Positions 50,753-59,473 of a stretch of DNA of 64,000 nt are shown piece by piece. How positions within the stretch are numbered: the stretch's first letter is position 1; every line of letters starts with the position of its first letter. The position numbers and the translations under genes are program-made. The stretch is from DASRAJ01 sp035638255 (GTDB lineage Bacteria > Bacteroidota > Bacteroidia > Chitinophagales > UBA10324): the NCBI GenBank assembly GCA_035638255.1, contig DASRAJ010000075.1, positions 1-64,000 on the forward strand, given 5' to 3'. A model generated the notes under the pieces. That model searched no databases. It had not been told where the DNA came from and saw nothing but the letters and a program-made list of their open reading frames with translations.

Positions 50753-51286
50753 TCAGAATGAAAATGCTTTACCCAAAAGTTTCGATTTAATTTTTCCTTT
50801 AGCTTTTGGAAAGGGTTTGAAGGATCTCTTTTCGAGATAATAGCCTGTCACATCTTTCTCAAATGGATCAACAATCCAATATTCTTTTACGCCATTCCTC
50901 TCATAGACTTCCTTCTTTTTTATCAGATCGTGCTTGGGATTATAGAGGGAAAGTATTTCAATTACGAGATCAGGTACTCCTTCAAATCCGCCTTTGGGAT
51001 CCAGGTACCCGGGATTACCTTGTGCAATGAAAAGAATGTCTGGCTCATAGGCATTATCTCTATCAAGAAAAACATCCATAGGAGCATCGAACATTTCCCC
51101 AAGCTTATTTTTTTCAACGTAAGTATCCATTTGTGTCATGAGCTTTCTTTTGACACGCTGATGTTCGACAGTGGCGGCAGGTGACATGTAAATAGTGTTT
51201 TCAATTACTTCACAACGCACTCCTTCCGGTAATAGACGGAAAAGTTCGACGGCTGTTCGCGGAGAAGTTAATACTGATTGTTGCAT
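50753..51286 (-). CDS. Uma2 family (DUF820) PDDEXK nuclease, copy 1
   Basis: A 177-residue paralog of the gene at 50041. I set the start at MQQSVLTSPRTAV (51286), although the frame is open a little further, because the paralog begins in the same place. The same motifs are present: YEPDILFI (Asp), PDLVIEILS (Asp-x-Glu) and a Lys-rich KKKEVYERNGVKEYWIVDP. It begins 28 bases after the stop of the deoxyhypusine-synthase-like gene, reading the same way. Identical length, matching termini and flanking repeats show that the two Uma2 genes arose by duplication and have diverged. Confidence 0.88.
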   Translation of the reverse strand: MQQSVLTSPRTAVELFRLLPEGVRCEVIENTIYMSPAATVEHQRVKRKLMTQMDTYVEKNKLGEMFDAPMDVFLDRDNAYEPDILFIAQGNPGYLDPKGGFEGVPDLVIEILSLYNPKHDLIKKKEVYERNGVKEYWIVDPFEKDVTGYYLEKRSFKPFPKAKGKIKSKLLGKAFSF

Positions 51287-51294
51287 AACGATTT

Positions 51295-51302
51295 CAAAAT
51301 TA
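51295..51302 (-). promoter_or_regulatory. -7 box TAATTTTG of Uma2 copy 1
   Basis: A perfect consensus match on the minus strand, eight bases before the start codon of copy 1. Confidence 0.45.
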
Positions 51303-51314
51303 AGAAACGAAAAT

Positions 51315-52289
51315 CTACCACCCAAGTATCCAGGCGAACATCAGTGGTGCTACAATGGTCGCATCGGATTCAACAATAAATTTAGGCGTGTCAATTCCCA
51401 ATTTTCCCCACGTAATTTTTTCATTGGGCACCGCGCCACTGTAAGAACCGAATGAAGTCGTCGAGTCAGAAATCTGGCAGAAGTAACTCCAGAACGGAAC
51501 ATCGTGCCACTCGAGGTCCTGGTACATCATGGGCACAACACAGATCGGAAAATCTCCTGCAATGCCGCCACCGATTTGAAAGAATCCTACCCCTTTTCCT
51601 GAGGAGTTTTTTCGGTACCAGTCAGAAAGCCACACCATGTATTCAATACCGCTTTTCATGGTGGTTGCCTTCAATTCGCCTTTGATCACATAGCTCGCAA
51701 AAATATTTCCCATCGTAGAATCTTCCCAGCCCGGAACGATGATCGGAAGATTTTTTTCCGCCGCTGCGATCATCCATGAATTCTTAGGATCAATTTCATA
51801 ATGCTCTTTCAATACGCCGCTCAGCAACATTTTGTACATGTACTCATGAGGCAGATACCGTTCGCCCTTCTCTTCAGCATCTTTCCAGGTTTTGTAAATG
51901 TGTTTTTGAATTCTCCGGAATGCTTCTTCTTCGGGAATGCAGGTATCAGTCACCCTGTTGTAATGATGCTCAAGTAACTCCCACTCCTGCTGAGGAGTGA
52001 GATCACGATAGTTGGGGACCCGTTTGTAATGACTGTGTGCAACAAGATTCATGATGTCTTCTTCGAGGTTCGCTCCTGTGCAGGTGATGATCTGCACCTT
52101 GTCCTGTCGAATCATTTCGGCGAGAGAAATTCCAAGCTCTGCCGTGCTCATGGCTCCGGCAAGTGTGATCATCATTTTTCCTCCTTCATTCATGTGGTGC
52201 TCATACGCCTTCGCTGCATCCATCATGGCTGCTGAATTGAAGTGGAGATAGTTTCTCTCCATGAATTGTGAGATCGGTCCTCGCTGCAT
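51315..52289 (-). CDS. Deoxyhypusine synthase-like protein
   Basis: A 324-residue NAD-dependent enzyme of the deoxyhypusine synthase/homospermidine synthase fold. Landmarks are GGKMMITLAGAMSTAELG, ITCTGANLEEDIMNLVAH, NLPIIVPGWEDSTMG and VGFFQIGGGIAGDFPI. The catalytic lysine is in KITWGKLG, the counterpart of the human active-site lysine, and DATIVAPL follows. Bacteria lack eIF5A; bacterial members are thought to work in polyamine (homospermidine-like) metabolism, though some may have other partners. Start set at 52289 (MQRGPISQF); a longer version is less likely. A -7 box lies upstream. Its 3' end is copied twice downstream, around the Uma2 genes. Confidence 0.92.
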   Translation of the reverse strand: MQRGPISQFMERNYLHFNSAAMMDAAKAYEHHMNEGGKMMITLAGAMSTAELGISLAEMIRQDKVQIITCTGANLEEDIMNLVAHSHYKRVPNYRDLTPQQEWELLEHHYNRVTDTCIPEEEAFRRIQKHIYKTWKDAEEKGERYLPHEYMYKMLLSGVLKEHYEIDPKNSWMIAAAEKNLPIIVPGWEDSTMGNIFASYVIKGELKATTMKSGIEYMVWLSDWYRKNSSGKGVGFFQIGGGIAGDFPICVVPMMYQDLEWHDVPFWSYFCQISDSTTSFGSYSGAVPNEKITWGKLGIDTPKFIVESDATIVAPLMFAWILGW

Positions 52290-52310
52290 TGTTGAATTTT
52301 TTAAGGTTGG

Positions 52311-52318
52311 CAAATATA
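52311..52318 (-). promoter_or_regulatory. -7 box TATATTTG of the deoxyhypusine-synthase-like gene
   Basis: A perfect TAnnTTTG match on the minus strand, 21 bases before the chosen start. Confidence 0.5.
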
Positions 52319-52413
52319 GAAAATCGGGAAGGGCAGGGATAAGCACTCTGTTACCGGAATTCAGAAATAAACATTTTCCGAATTCAGAAAAGTTATGGTG
52401 ACATTAGAAGTTC

Positions 52414-54141
52414 TCACCTCATCACTTTCTTCACGAGCGCTCCATCACCGGTAAACTCTGCCATATAAATTCCCCCCGGTAAATCACCTATGCTCATTTG
52501 AAACTCATGATCACCCTGCGATAAAGTTCCGGAGAATAAAGTCTGAATGGTGCGGCCCTCAACATCAATCAATTTCACTTCTCCTTCAGTTGAATGTTGT
52601 ATTGAAAGATGAATGTAGAGTTCATGATCAGAAAAATTTTGCGAAACGATCATCCTGTTGCTTTGCTCAGGCTCATCATTCATTCCTGTTGCAGAATCAT
52701 TTTTCAAAATCAAACACTGTGACGGGTCAACCGTGACACTGCCTGAAACCGGTTGATACGTTATTGACTGTGAAGAAATATTTCCATCCGCATCTACCGC
52801 ACCTCCACCGGATGTGACAACTTTCTTCCAGGAATTTCCCGGCAAGGAATAACTCATCGCTGATGAAGATGTGTTGCACAAAACCATTCCGCCATCATAG
52901 TCGCGCCTGAACAATGAGGCATCATCGCTACCTGCCACCCGCAAATCATCAATCGTATTTGGCAAGGCACTTTGATTTCCCAAATCAATTTCATACTCCG
53001 GGTACCAGTCCACATTTCCCGGATGAATGCAGAGAAAACTGTTTTCATTTTTCATGAGCATGTACATTCCTACTCTGCGATAGCGCTCTGCATCATCGTT
53101 TGGTGTGAACTGTGCTAGCAGAATTTTTCCTCTGCCAGTGAGATGTGCGATGCCACGCTGCATGGAGAGATACATGTCACTACCGGTGTACCCGCCGAAA
53201 CTTTCCATCATGGCGCCATCCACCGTTTCTCCATATCCGTCGCCATCAAGCCACGTGGGGTTGTACCAGCCCGTCACCATCTGATCTACATTCGGCAGCA
53301 CGAGGTAATCCACGATGGCCATGTGAAAGCGCGGATAGAGATATTGATAATAATGGAGATACTGGTTGTTCATATAAGCTGCAAAATCAGCAAGCGAATT
53401 GACCGTGTAACCCAGCGGGCCGTGCGGCGTGATGTACCAGTTGAAATCATAAGGCGCAGGATCATACTCATTAGGATTGTAGAGAGCAGAACTCATCGTC
53501 TCCACCGACACATCGAGGAAGCAACCTTCGTTTTCATTTCCGCTCATCCATTCAGTGCATACATCACCCATGTAGGTGCGCCAATCATCATTTTCGATAT
53601 TCATCAGCCACTGCGGATCAAGGTGCCATACACGATGTGATGAATCGGCGGCATCATAGTGTTGAAACATGTTTTCATATTGCGCACTGTTGACAGCAAT
53701 TCCATGACTGATGAGCCACGGTGAAAAATAATTTTCCCACTCACTCACATATCCATCAGGTGCCACCACCCCGATGTAGCCGCTACCGCTATTGGTCTTG
53801 GGATCAGGACAATTGTCATTGTGCAACGGATTCAAACCGCAAGCGAGATGATAGCTGATGACAAGAAAGTTGGGGTTGAAAGCGCGGTAATCATCAGCCT
53901 GGTATGAAAAAATTTTCTGCGCACCCACATAATTTTTTGCTGTGAACTCTATTTGTCCTGCAGGCAATCCAAACAGTTGATCACTCCACACCATATTATA
54001 CCGCTTGCTTGAAGGAACAAAACGATTGTCAGGCAAAAGCAACACGTAAGGTGAAGCCGTAATACCGCCGGGTGGCCATGATTGGATTTGGGCTTGAAGA
54101 GTGAGGGGGAGAACGAAGGTGAAAAGAAGAAGAGATCGCAT
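52414..54141 (-). CDS. Secreted putative glycoside hydrolase-like protein with T9SS tail
   Basis: A 575-residue secreted protein. The signal peptide (MRSLLLFTFVLPLTLQAQ) is followed by a TIM-barrel-like region (~45-340): NMVWSDQLFG, NFLVISYHLACG, GCFLDVSVETMSS, VDYLVLPNVDQM, VDGAMMESFGGY. These resemble putative glycosyl-hydrolase-like family 15. A beta-sandwich region follows, and a C-terminal T9SS type A sorting domain is likely (EVKLIDVEGRTIQTLFSG to GGIYMAEF). Catalytic acids would be among Asp and Glu in FLDVSVE and MMESFGG. Export by T9SS is expected. The substrate is unknown; it may act on polysaccharides. Confidence 0.75.
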   Translation of the reverse strand: MRSLLLFTFVLPLTLQAQIQSWPPGGITASPYVLLLPDNRFVPSSKRYNMVWSDQLFGLPAGQIEFTAKNYVGAQKIFSYQADDYRAFNPNFLVISYHLACGLNPLHNDNCPDPKTNSGSGYIGVVAPDGYVSEWENYFSPWLISHGIAVNSAQYENMFQHYDAADSSHRVWHLDPQWLMNIENDDWRTYMGDVCTEWMSGNENEGCFLDVSVETMSSALYNPNEYDPAPYDFNWYITPHGPLGYTVNSLADFAAYMNNQYLHYYQYLYPRFHMAIVDYLVLPNVDQMVTGWYNPTWLDGDGYGETVDGAMMESFGGYTGSDMYLSMQRGIAHLTGRGKILLAQFTPNDDAERYRRVGMYMLMKNENSFLCIHPGNVDWYPEYEIDLGNQSALPNTIDDLRVAGSDDASLFRRDYDGGMVLCNTSSSAMSYSLPGNSWKKVVTSGGGAVDADGNISSQSITYQPVSGSVTVDPSQCLILKNDSATGMNDEPEQSNRMIVSQNFSDHELYIHLSIQHSTEGEVKLIDVEGRTIQTLFSGTLSQGDHEFQMSIGDLPGGIYMAEFTGDGALVKKVMR

Positions 54142-54272
54142 GTATTGAAAGTTGTTGGAATAAGAAAATTAAGGAAAAATTTAGTCATGAACTTCAACTG
54201 GTGTTGAAGTAAAATTCTCTTAGCTTAGAATCATGAGACCTGATGTCATCAATATTCCAGGGCAGTTGTTAG

Positions 54273-55187
54273 TTACATCTTGATAATCTTTTCAAAATAG
54301 CTTAATGAATTTTTTGGGGAGAAAACCCGGATGAAGTATATCCCCGGTTGTAAATAATTCAAATCAACCTGCCGCAAATCATTCGCTCTGAAGTCATTTG
54401 TGTAAATCACACTGCCTAAAACATCTGTGATATGAACAGAAACCTGTCCCGGGCTTTCAGCCTGAATGTGGAGCAGGTTTTTATTGAAGTCATAGAAGAG
54501 ATTGAAAGAATTACCGGGAGTGGTTTCGCCGGTAATAATAAAATTGCAGGACAGCGGCCAGTTGTTGTTAAATGAAAATGCAGTGTCTGAGTCAGAATAA
54601 CATCTCAAAGGTCCATCCATCTCGGGAATATTTGGAATCTGCTGAGGCAGCATAAGATTTAGTCCACCAATGTACTGGCAGTAAGCTCCCCAAAAGCTGA
54701 ATGAATAACCATTGAAAGTTGGCAGCGATTCGGTGTAAATAAACTTGACAGTGCGATTTGAAATGGCTTCGAAAAAAATGGTGTCAACTCTGACTTTGAA
54801 AATACTATCGCTTACGAAAGCGCTTGGCAGCGTGTAAAAGTCCAGCGTGTCTCCAATGGAAACATTGAATTTGTAGAGCGAACAAAATTTTTCGAATTGA
54901 TAATTGAAGTAAAATACTTCGTTCGTATCACCATACACAAACAAAGGAGGATACAAATAAATATTGCCATCGAATCCAAATTTGTTAATCGAAATTTTTT
55001 TGCAGGAAGTATTATTAACCGTTGTATCCTTTTCAGAGCGGTATAAAAAGTATTCACTGTGAGGTGGCGCCTGTCCGGAATCCATAGAGTCGTAATACCA
55101 TTGCGATCCTACAGGGGCAAAATCCTGAGCGATAGAAAATCTGACAAATGACAACAGCAAGCCCGACAGCAAGAAAATATTTTTCAT
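54273..55187 (-). CDS. Secreted protein with DFAPVG start and T9SS tail
   Basis: A 304-residue secreted protein of unknown function. Signal peptide MKNIFLLSGLLLSFVRFSIAQ (start 55187) is followed by DFAPVGSQWYYDS. The centre has beta-strand phrases around paired cysteines (NTSCKKISIN, GAYCQYIGGLNLMLPQ, CYSDSDTAFSFNN), and the last ~75 residues form a T9SS sorting domain (VHITDVLGSVIYTN, PGIYFIRVFS). A paralog starts at 63535 at the right edge with the same QDFAPVG opening and a similar KDT.V.N.TC.K phrase. The two thus represent a small family of secreted proteins in this genome. No catalytic motif is seen. Confidence 0.75.
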   Translation of the reverse strand: MKNIFLLSGLLLSFVRFSIAQDFAPVGSQWYYDSMDSGQAPPHSEYFLYRSEKDTTVNNTSCKKISINKFGFDGNIYLYPPLFVYGDTNEVFYFNYQFEKFCSLYKFNVSIGDTLDFYTLPSAFVSDSIFKVRVDTIFFEAISNRTVKFIYTESLPTFNGYSFSFWGAYCQYIGGLNLMLPQQIPNIPEMDGPLRCYSDSDTAFSFNNNWPLSCNFIITGETTPGNSFNLFYDFNKNLLHIQAESPGQVSVHITDVLGSVIYTNDFRANDLRQVDLNYLQPGIYFIRVFSPKNSLSYFEKIIKM

Positions 55188-55207
55188 CGCAGGAAATTTA
55201 TGAGTTG

Positions 55208-55215
55208 CAAAACTA
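55208..55215 (-). promoter_or_regulatory. -7 box TAGTTTTG of the DFAPVG protein gene
   Basis: A perfect TAnnTTTG match on the minus strand, 20 bases before the start. It overlaps the stop codon of the TPR-fragment pseudogene by three bases. Confidence 0.45.
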
Positions 55216-55334
55216 CTTCCCATCCATATCCATTAATTCCTTCCCGGCCAACTCGTAATCCGGTTTCAAAGTTAACGCTTGATGAAAATCTTCTTTGCCT
55301 GATCTCTATTTCCTTTTCTGGAGAAAAAAATCTT
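55213..55334 (-). pseudogene. 3'-end fragment of the TPR lipoprotein gene
   Basis: Minus-strand translation gives EDFHQALTLKPDYELAGKEL then a short tail ending in TAG. This matches the last ~40 codons of the TPR lipoprotein gene at 57125-58189 (QALTLKPDYELAEKGLKDI). A frame change and an internal stop occur upstream. It begins immediately after the stop of the TMTC-like gene, a layout like that of the deoxyhypusine-synthase-like fragments. Confidence 0.8.
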
Positions 55335-57065
55335 TTAATTACAGATCAGATGTATTGCTTCTGCAGCCCGCTGATATTTTAAACGCTCCGCCTGCTTCAG
55401 ATCCATGCAGGCAGCATCCTTTTTATCTGAATAATATTCTATCCAGCCCCTGTAGAAATATGATTCAGCATAATCATGCTCCAATTCAATAGCTCTTGAA
55501 AAATCACTGAGGGCTTCCTGATACTTCATTTCAGTGTAGTAAACAATACCCCTGTTATTGTATGCCTGGGCATAGTCGCGTTTCAGTTCAATAGTTCTAT
55601 TAAAGTCGTTTAGCGCTTCATCATTTCTCTTTAGGTTCGCAAAAAGAGAACCCCGGTTAAAGAAAGCATCCGGAAAATCGGGGCTCAGTTCAACAGCTTT
55701 ATTAAAGTCGCTGAGCGCCTCATCATTTTTCTTTTCCTTGTAAAAAGCAATGCCCCGGCTAATGTATGCAACCGCTATAGTTTGGTTCTGACTAATAACA
55801 TCATTCCAAAGAGTCATGTCATTTTTCCAAACACTACAACGGGCATACGTTTTCACTGAAAAGAAAACTGTGAATACACTTAGCAGGGTAATGACAACCA
55901 GTTTTAGTTTTCTGCTCCATAATAAGTTAAAACCTTCGCCTGCTAAATAAAAAATTCCGATCGAAGGAATGTAACAGTAGCGGTCGGCCATGATAGTGCC
56001 GCCAACGGGCAACAATTGCAATACAAGAAAAACAGTAACGGCAAAAAATCCCAAGCCGAAAATTATTTTCCTTGTGAAGCGAAGCGAATAAAAAACAAAA
56101 GCAGCAAGCCCTGAGAAGAAAAGCAGATATGCATAATACTGAAATGGAATATCAGCGCCATTTTTCACCGGGTAAGGGTAATAAGAGCTAAGATTCAGCG
56201 GCCACATTAATTTAAACAAGTAACTCATGAATCCATAGCAGGCAAAGACCAGGCGTTGCGGAAAAGTGAAAATACTACTATCAGTAATGACTGTTAATTT
56301 TTGCGCATGTACAGCCACTACACCGAATGTGAGCGCCAGCAGAAAGAATGGCACTTTTTCAAGCCATGTCTTACTATTTATTTTTCTTCCGGTTCCATCG
56401 GAATCCTTACGGATAAAATAATCAGTCAACACCAATACCACCGGAAGCGAAGCAGCCATTGCCTTTGAAAGAAGCGAGACCACAAACAGTAATAAAGCAA
56501 GGACATAAAAAATTTTTTGTTGGTCTTTAAGATATTTAAGGTAGGAAATATAAGACGCAAGAAAGAAAAATGTATACAGCAAATCTTTAAGCTCTGAAGC
56601 CCAGGCCACTGATTCAACATGGATAGGATGAACTCCAAACAACAGCGAGGCAACCAAAGCAACACCGGTCCTTTCGCTGAGAAGATATACGGCATAGAAG
56701 ACGAGAACAATATTCAACAAATGAATCGCGAGGTTAACGGTATGATAACCCACTGCACTCAATCCGAAAAAATGATATTCGATTGCATAGGTCAGCATGG
56801 TAAGAGGATGATAATTGCCCTGTACATATCTTGAAAAAATTTCTTTGAGATTGATGGAGCGTATCAACAAGTTGTTTTGAATGTATTTGTCATCGTCCCA
56901 ATTGAGAAGTCCGTTGCGAAGAGCAGGTAAATAGACAATGAATGAAATCAGTACAATGAAAAGAAGGGCAAAATAATATTCGGGCTTGAATAAGGAGGCA
57001 GCATTTGCAGATGGCTTTTTTGACGGGAGATTCTCTTGCCTTTGTTTCTTTTTCATTTTCATCAT
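55335..57065 (-). CDS. TMTC-like membrane protein with C-terminal TPRs
   Basis: A 576-residue membrane protein. The N-terminal ~400 residues have about ten hydrophobic helices and the TMTC layout: LLNWDDDKYIQNN with acidic residues in the first loop, YHPLTMLTYAIEYHFFG, GYHTVNLAIHLLNI, HPIHVESVAWASELKD, and GGTIMADRYCYIPSIGIFYLAGEG. The C-terminal ~150 residues are four TPR units, probably on the periplasmic side. Eukaryotic TMTCs are O-mannosyltransferases; bacterial members are thought to be GT-C glycosyltransferases, but this one is untested. The TPR lipoprotein gene begins the same transcript upstream, 59 bases away. Confidence 0.8.
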   Translation of the reverse strand: MMKMKKKQRQENLPSKKPSANAASLFKPEYYFALLFIVLISFIVYLPALRNGLLNWDDDKYIQNNLLIRSINLKEIFSRYVQGNYHPLTMLTYAIEYHFFGLSAVGYHTVNLAIHLLNIVLVFYAVYLLSERTGVALVASLLFGVHPIHVESVAWASELKDLLYTFFFLASYISYLKYLKDQQKIFYVLALLLFVVSLLSKAMAASLPVVLVLTDYFIRKDSDGTGRKINSKTWLEKVPFFLLALTFGVVAVHAQKLTVITDSSIFTFPQRLVFACYGFMSYLFKLMWPLNLSSYYPYPVKNGADIPFQYYAYLLFFSGLAAFVFYSLRFTRKIIFGLGFFAVTVFLVLQLLPVGGTIMADRYCYIPSIGIFYLAGEGFNLLWSRKLKLVVITLLSVFTVFFSVKTYARCSVWKNDMTLWNDVISQNQTIAVAYISRGIAFYKEKKNDEALSDFNKAVELSPDFPDAFFNRGSLFANLKRNDEALNDFNRTIELKRDYAQAYNNRGIVYYTEMKYQEALSDFSRAIELEHDYAESYFYRGWIEYYSDKKDAACMDLKQAERLKYQRAAEAIHLICN

Positions 57066-57124
57066 GCGATGTGAAAACAGAAGGAGGGGAAGCGTAAAAT
57101 TTTCGGCTATCAGTAAAGTAATTT

Positions 57125-58189
57125 CTATTTCCCACGAATGTCCTTCAATCCTTTCTCCGCCAACTCATAATCCGGTTTCAGAGTTAATGCCTGCCGAAAA
57201 TCCGCTTCTGCCTGATCCTTACTTCCTTTCTGCAGAGAAACTAATCCGCGGTAATAATAGGCCTCAGCATAGGATGGAGAAACTTTGACCGCGAAGTCAA
57301 ACATGCGATAGGCTTTGTCGAGAGAATCCTGCCGGATGTAAATGAAACCGAGATTGAAATATGCATTCTGATACTGCTGATCGTGTGCAATCAATTCATG
57401 ATATACCGCTTTGGCCTTCTCATAATTCTCATCGGCGTTATCAAAATTATTTTTTTCAAATGCCGCATCGCCGCGGTCCTGGAAAAATTTTCCCTTGTCG
57501 TAATATGCTTCGGCATTGTTGCTATCGAGGCGAATGGCATTATCAAAATACTGTGCAGCAAGCTGACTTGGTTTTTTACTCGTGAGCAGTCCGAGCTGAA
57601 CATACGCATCGTAAAAGTCCGGCTTCACGGTTACCGCTTTTTGAAATGCAGAAACAGCACGCGAGGTGTCGCCCATCTCTTTCAGATTCAGGCCGCGCAC
57701 AAACCAGACTTCGGAATTGGTTTTATCCAGCTCCTCCACTTTTGCCAATTGAATCAGCGAGTTCGTATAGTCTTTCTGAAAGAAATACACTTTCGCCAGC
57801 TTGATCAGCGCTTCTTCATTCTTCGGATCACGATGAAGAATTTGGTTAAAGGCAAGAATGGCTGCATCTGCTGATCCACCCTTCAATGAAAGGTCAGCCA
57901 TGGCGAAATAATATTTCCGGTTGGAAGAATCCAATGCAATCGCCATTGACAAATCCTTAAATGCTGACTTGATGTTTTCATTTTTAAGAAAGACATTACC
58001 ACGCTGAAAATAATTTTCAGCATTGTTCGGATCGTTGTTGATTTTATCAGTGAGCGCTTTGATCTGCGGATCGGCTAACTCTTTTTGAGAAATCGTATCG
58101 GCGGGCTTTGATGCCGGCTCTGTCTTTTTATGGCAGGAAAAGAGTGCGAATGAAATGAGCAGCACTATTGCGAATTGAAAAAATTTCAT
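57125..58189 (-). CDS. TPR lipoprotein
   Basis: A 354-residue lipoprotein (signal MKFFQFAIVLLISFALFSC with the lipidation Cys at the end). It is made almost entirely of TPR units (about eight, ~50-345, e.g. NAENYFQRGNVFLKNENIKSA, YQNAYFNLGFIYIRQDSLDKA). It should sit in the outer membrane or periplasm and bind partner proteins. It precedes the TMTC-like gene and has its own -7 box. Its 3' end is copied as a fragment after that gene. No enzyme activity is suggested. Confidence 0.85.
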   Translation of the reverse strand: MKFFQFAIVLLISFALFSCHKKTEPASKPADTISQKELADPQIKALTDKINNDPNNAENYFQRGNVFLKNENIKSAFKDLSMAIALDSSNRKYYFAMADLSLKGGSADAAILAFNQILHRDPKNEEALIKLAKVYFFQKDYTNSLIQLAKVEELDKTNSEVWFVRGLNLKEMGDTSRAVSAFQKAVTVKPDFYDAYVQLGLLTSKKPSQLAAQYFDNAIRLDSNNAEAYYDKGKFFQDRGDAAFEKNNFDNADENYEKAKAVYHELIAHDQQYQNAYFNLGFIYIRQDSLDKAYRMFDFAVKVSPSYAEAYYYRGLVSLQKGSKDQAEADFRQALTLKPDYELAEKGLKDIRGK

Positions 58190-58193
58190 TACG

Positions 58194-58201
58194 CAAAACT
58201 A
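58194..58201 (-). promoter_or_regulatory. -7 box TAGTTTTG of the TPR lipoprotein gene
   Basis: A perfect consensus match four bases before the start codon, so the message may be nearly leaderless. Confidence 0.4.
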
Positions 58202-58307
58202 CACAAACGATGTTGTGCTTCCTGCTTGAAACTAAATAGGACAAACTGATGACCATCCCGAATGGGTAACGTTTTCACAATCGTTATTTCGTCGAAAAGG
58301 CGGGGTG

Positions 58308-58315
58308 TATATTTG
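58308..58315 (+). promoter_or_regulatory. -7 box TATATTTG of the TolB-like gene
   Basis: A perfect consensus match that ends 14 bases before the ATG at 58330. A GTG codon at 58315 overlaps the box, which argues against it as the start. Confidence 0.5.
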
Positions 58316-58329
58316 TGCGCTTTCCACCC

Positions 58330-59454
58330 ATGAGCAATAAATTTTTTCTTCTTTCTTTCATTGTCATTCCTCTTTTTGCCGGCGCTGGTTATACAGTGGT
58401 CAAAAATTTTTCGTCACTGCCTGTTACTCCCCGGCAAATACCAACCGACTCCACCCGGTGGATTCATTTTCCCCGCGAAATTCATTTGCAAAATACAAGA
58501 CAACTCACCTTCGGTGCTGAAAATGCAGAAGCATACTGGAGTTTTGACGGAGAGAAACTTACTTTTCAGCGAACCGATAATCAGCAGTTTCATTGCGACC
58601 AGATTTTTTGGGGAACAGTTCCGCCTGATACTCTGTCTTCCTTTCAATACACGCTTGAAAGCACGGGCAAAGGAAGAACCACCTGTTCCTTTTTTCTTCC
58701 CGGCGATTCACTCATCCTGTATGCATCCACTCACGCAACTCAAGACACTTGCCCGCCTGTTCCCGACCAGGTCAAGATCGGTAAGTATGTGTGGCCGGTT
58801 TACAACTCCTATGAAATTTATGTGTCCGACTTAAAGGGCAATATCAAAAGGCAACTGACCAAAAATAAATTCTATGATGCTGAGGGAACCGTTTCGCCAA
58901 AAGGAGATAAAATTATTTTCACCTCCGACCGCAATGGAGATTTGGATTTGTATGAAATGAATCCCGATGGAAGTAATGTAATGCGCATCACGAACAAACC
59001 TGGTTATGATGGTGGCGGGTGCTTTTCTCCTGATGGAAGCAAAATTGTGTGGCGCGCTTCACGGCCGAAAAATTTTGAGGAGAAATGGGAATACCGTGAG
59101 CTGCTAAAGCAGGGAATGGTGGCGCCGACGCAAATGCAAGTGTATGTTGCCAATGCTGACGGAAGTGATGTGCACCAGGTGACGCATTTGCCGGGCGCAA
59201 ACTGGGCACCCTGTTTTACTCCTGATGGAAAGAAAATTCTTTTCGCTTCCAATTACGAATACCCTCATGGTTTTCCTTTCAGCCTCTACCTCATCAACCT
59301 CGATGGGACCGGGTTAGAGAAGGTCACATACTCCGGAAGGTTCGATGCCTTTCCCATGTTCTCACCCGATGGCAAGCGTTTGGTGTGGTGCTCGATGAGA
59401 AACGGCAGAAGCCCTCATGAGATCAATATTTTTGTTGCGGATTGGATTCCTTGA
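58330..59454 (+). CDS. TolB-like WD40/PD40 propeller protein
   Basis: A 374-residue exported protein with an N-terminal hydrophobic segment (FFLLSFIVIPLFAGAGYTVV) and PD40-type beta-propeller repeats (~50-370). The repeated phrase VSPKGDKIIFTSDRNGDLDLYEMNPDGSN and its variants (FSPDGSKIVWRAS, FTPDGKKILFASNYE, FSPDGKRLVWCSMRNG) are typical of TolB propellers. It carries no peptidase domain, unlike DPP-IV-like proteins. The role may be binding of an envelope complex. The gene converges on the DinB gene across a small hairpin. Confidence 0.85.
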   Translation: MSNKFFLLSFIVIPLFAGAGYTVVKNFSSLPVTPRQIPTDSTRWIHFPREIHLQNTRQLTFGAENAEAYWSFDGEKLTFQRTDNQQFHCDQIFWGTVPPDTLSSFQYTLESTGKGRTTCSFFLPGDSLILYASTHATQDTCPPVPDQVKIGKYVWPVYNSYEIYVSDLKGNIKRQLTKNKFYDAEGTVSPKGDKIIFTSDRNGDLDLYEMNPDGSNVMRITNKPGYDGGGCFSPDGSKIVWRASRPKNFEEKWEYRELLKQGMVAPTQMQVYVANADGSDVHQVTHLPGANWAPCFTPDGKKILFASNYEYPHGFPFSLYLINLDGTGLEKVTYSGRFDAFPMFSPDGKRLVWCSMRNGRSPHEINIFVADWIP

Positions 59455-59473
59455 TTTTCAATTTGGAAAATCA
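59452..59473. terminator. Possible bidirectional terminator between TolB-like and DinB genes
   Basis: An AT-rich 8-bp perfect stem (TGATTTTC/GAAAATCA) with a six-base loop that includes the stop codon of one gene and touches the end of the other. It is a weak candidate because it lacks GC pairs and a long T run. Confidence 0.3.
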
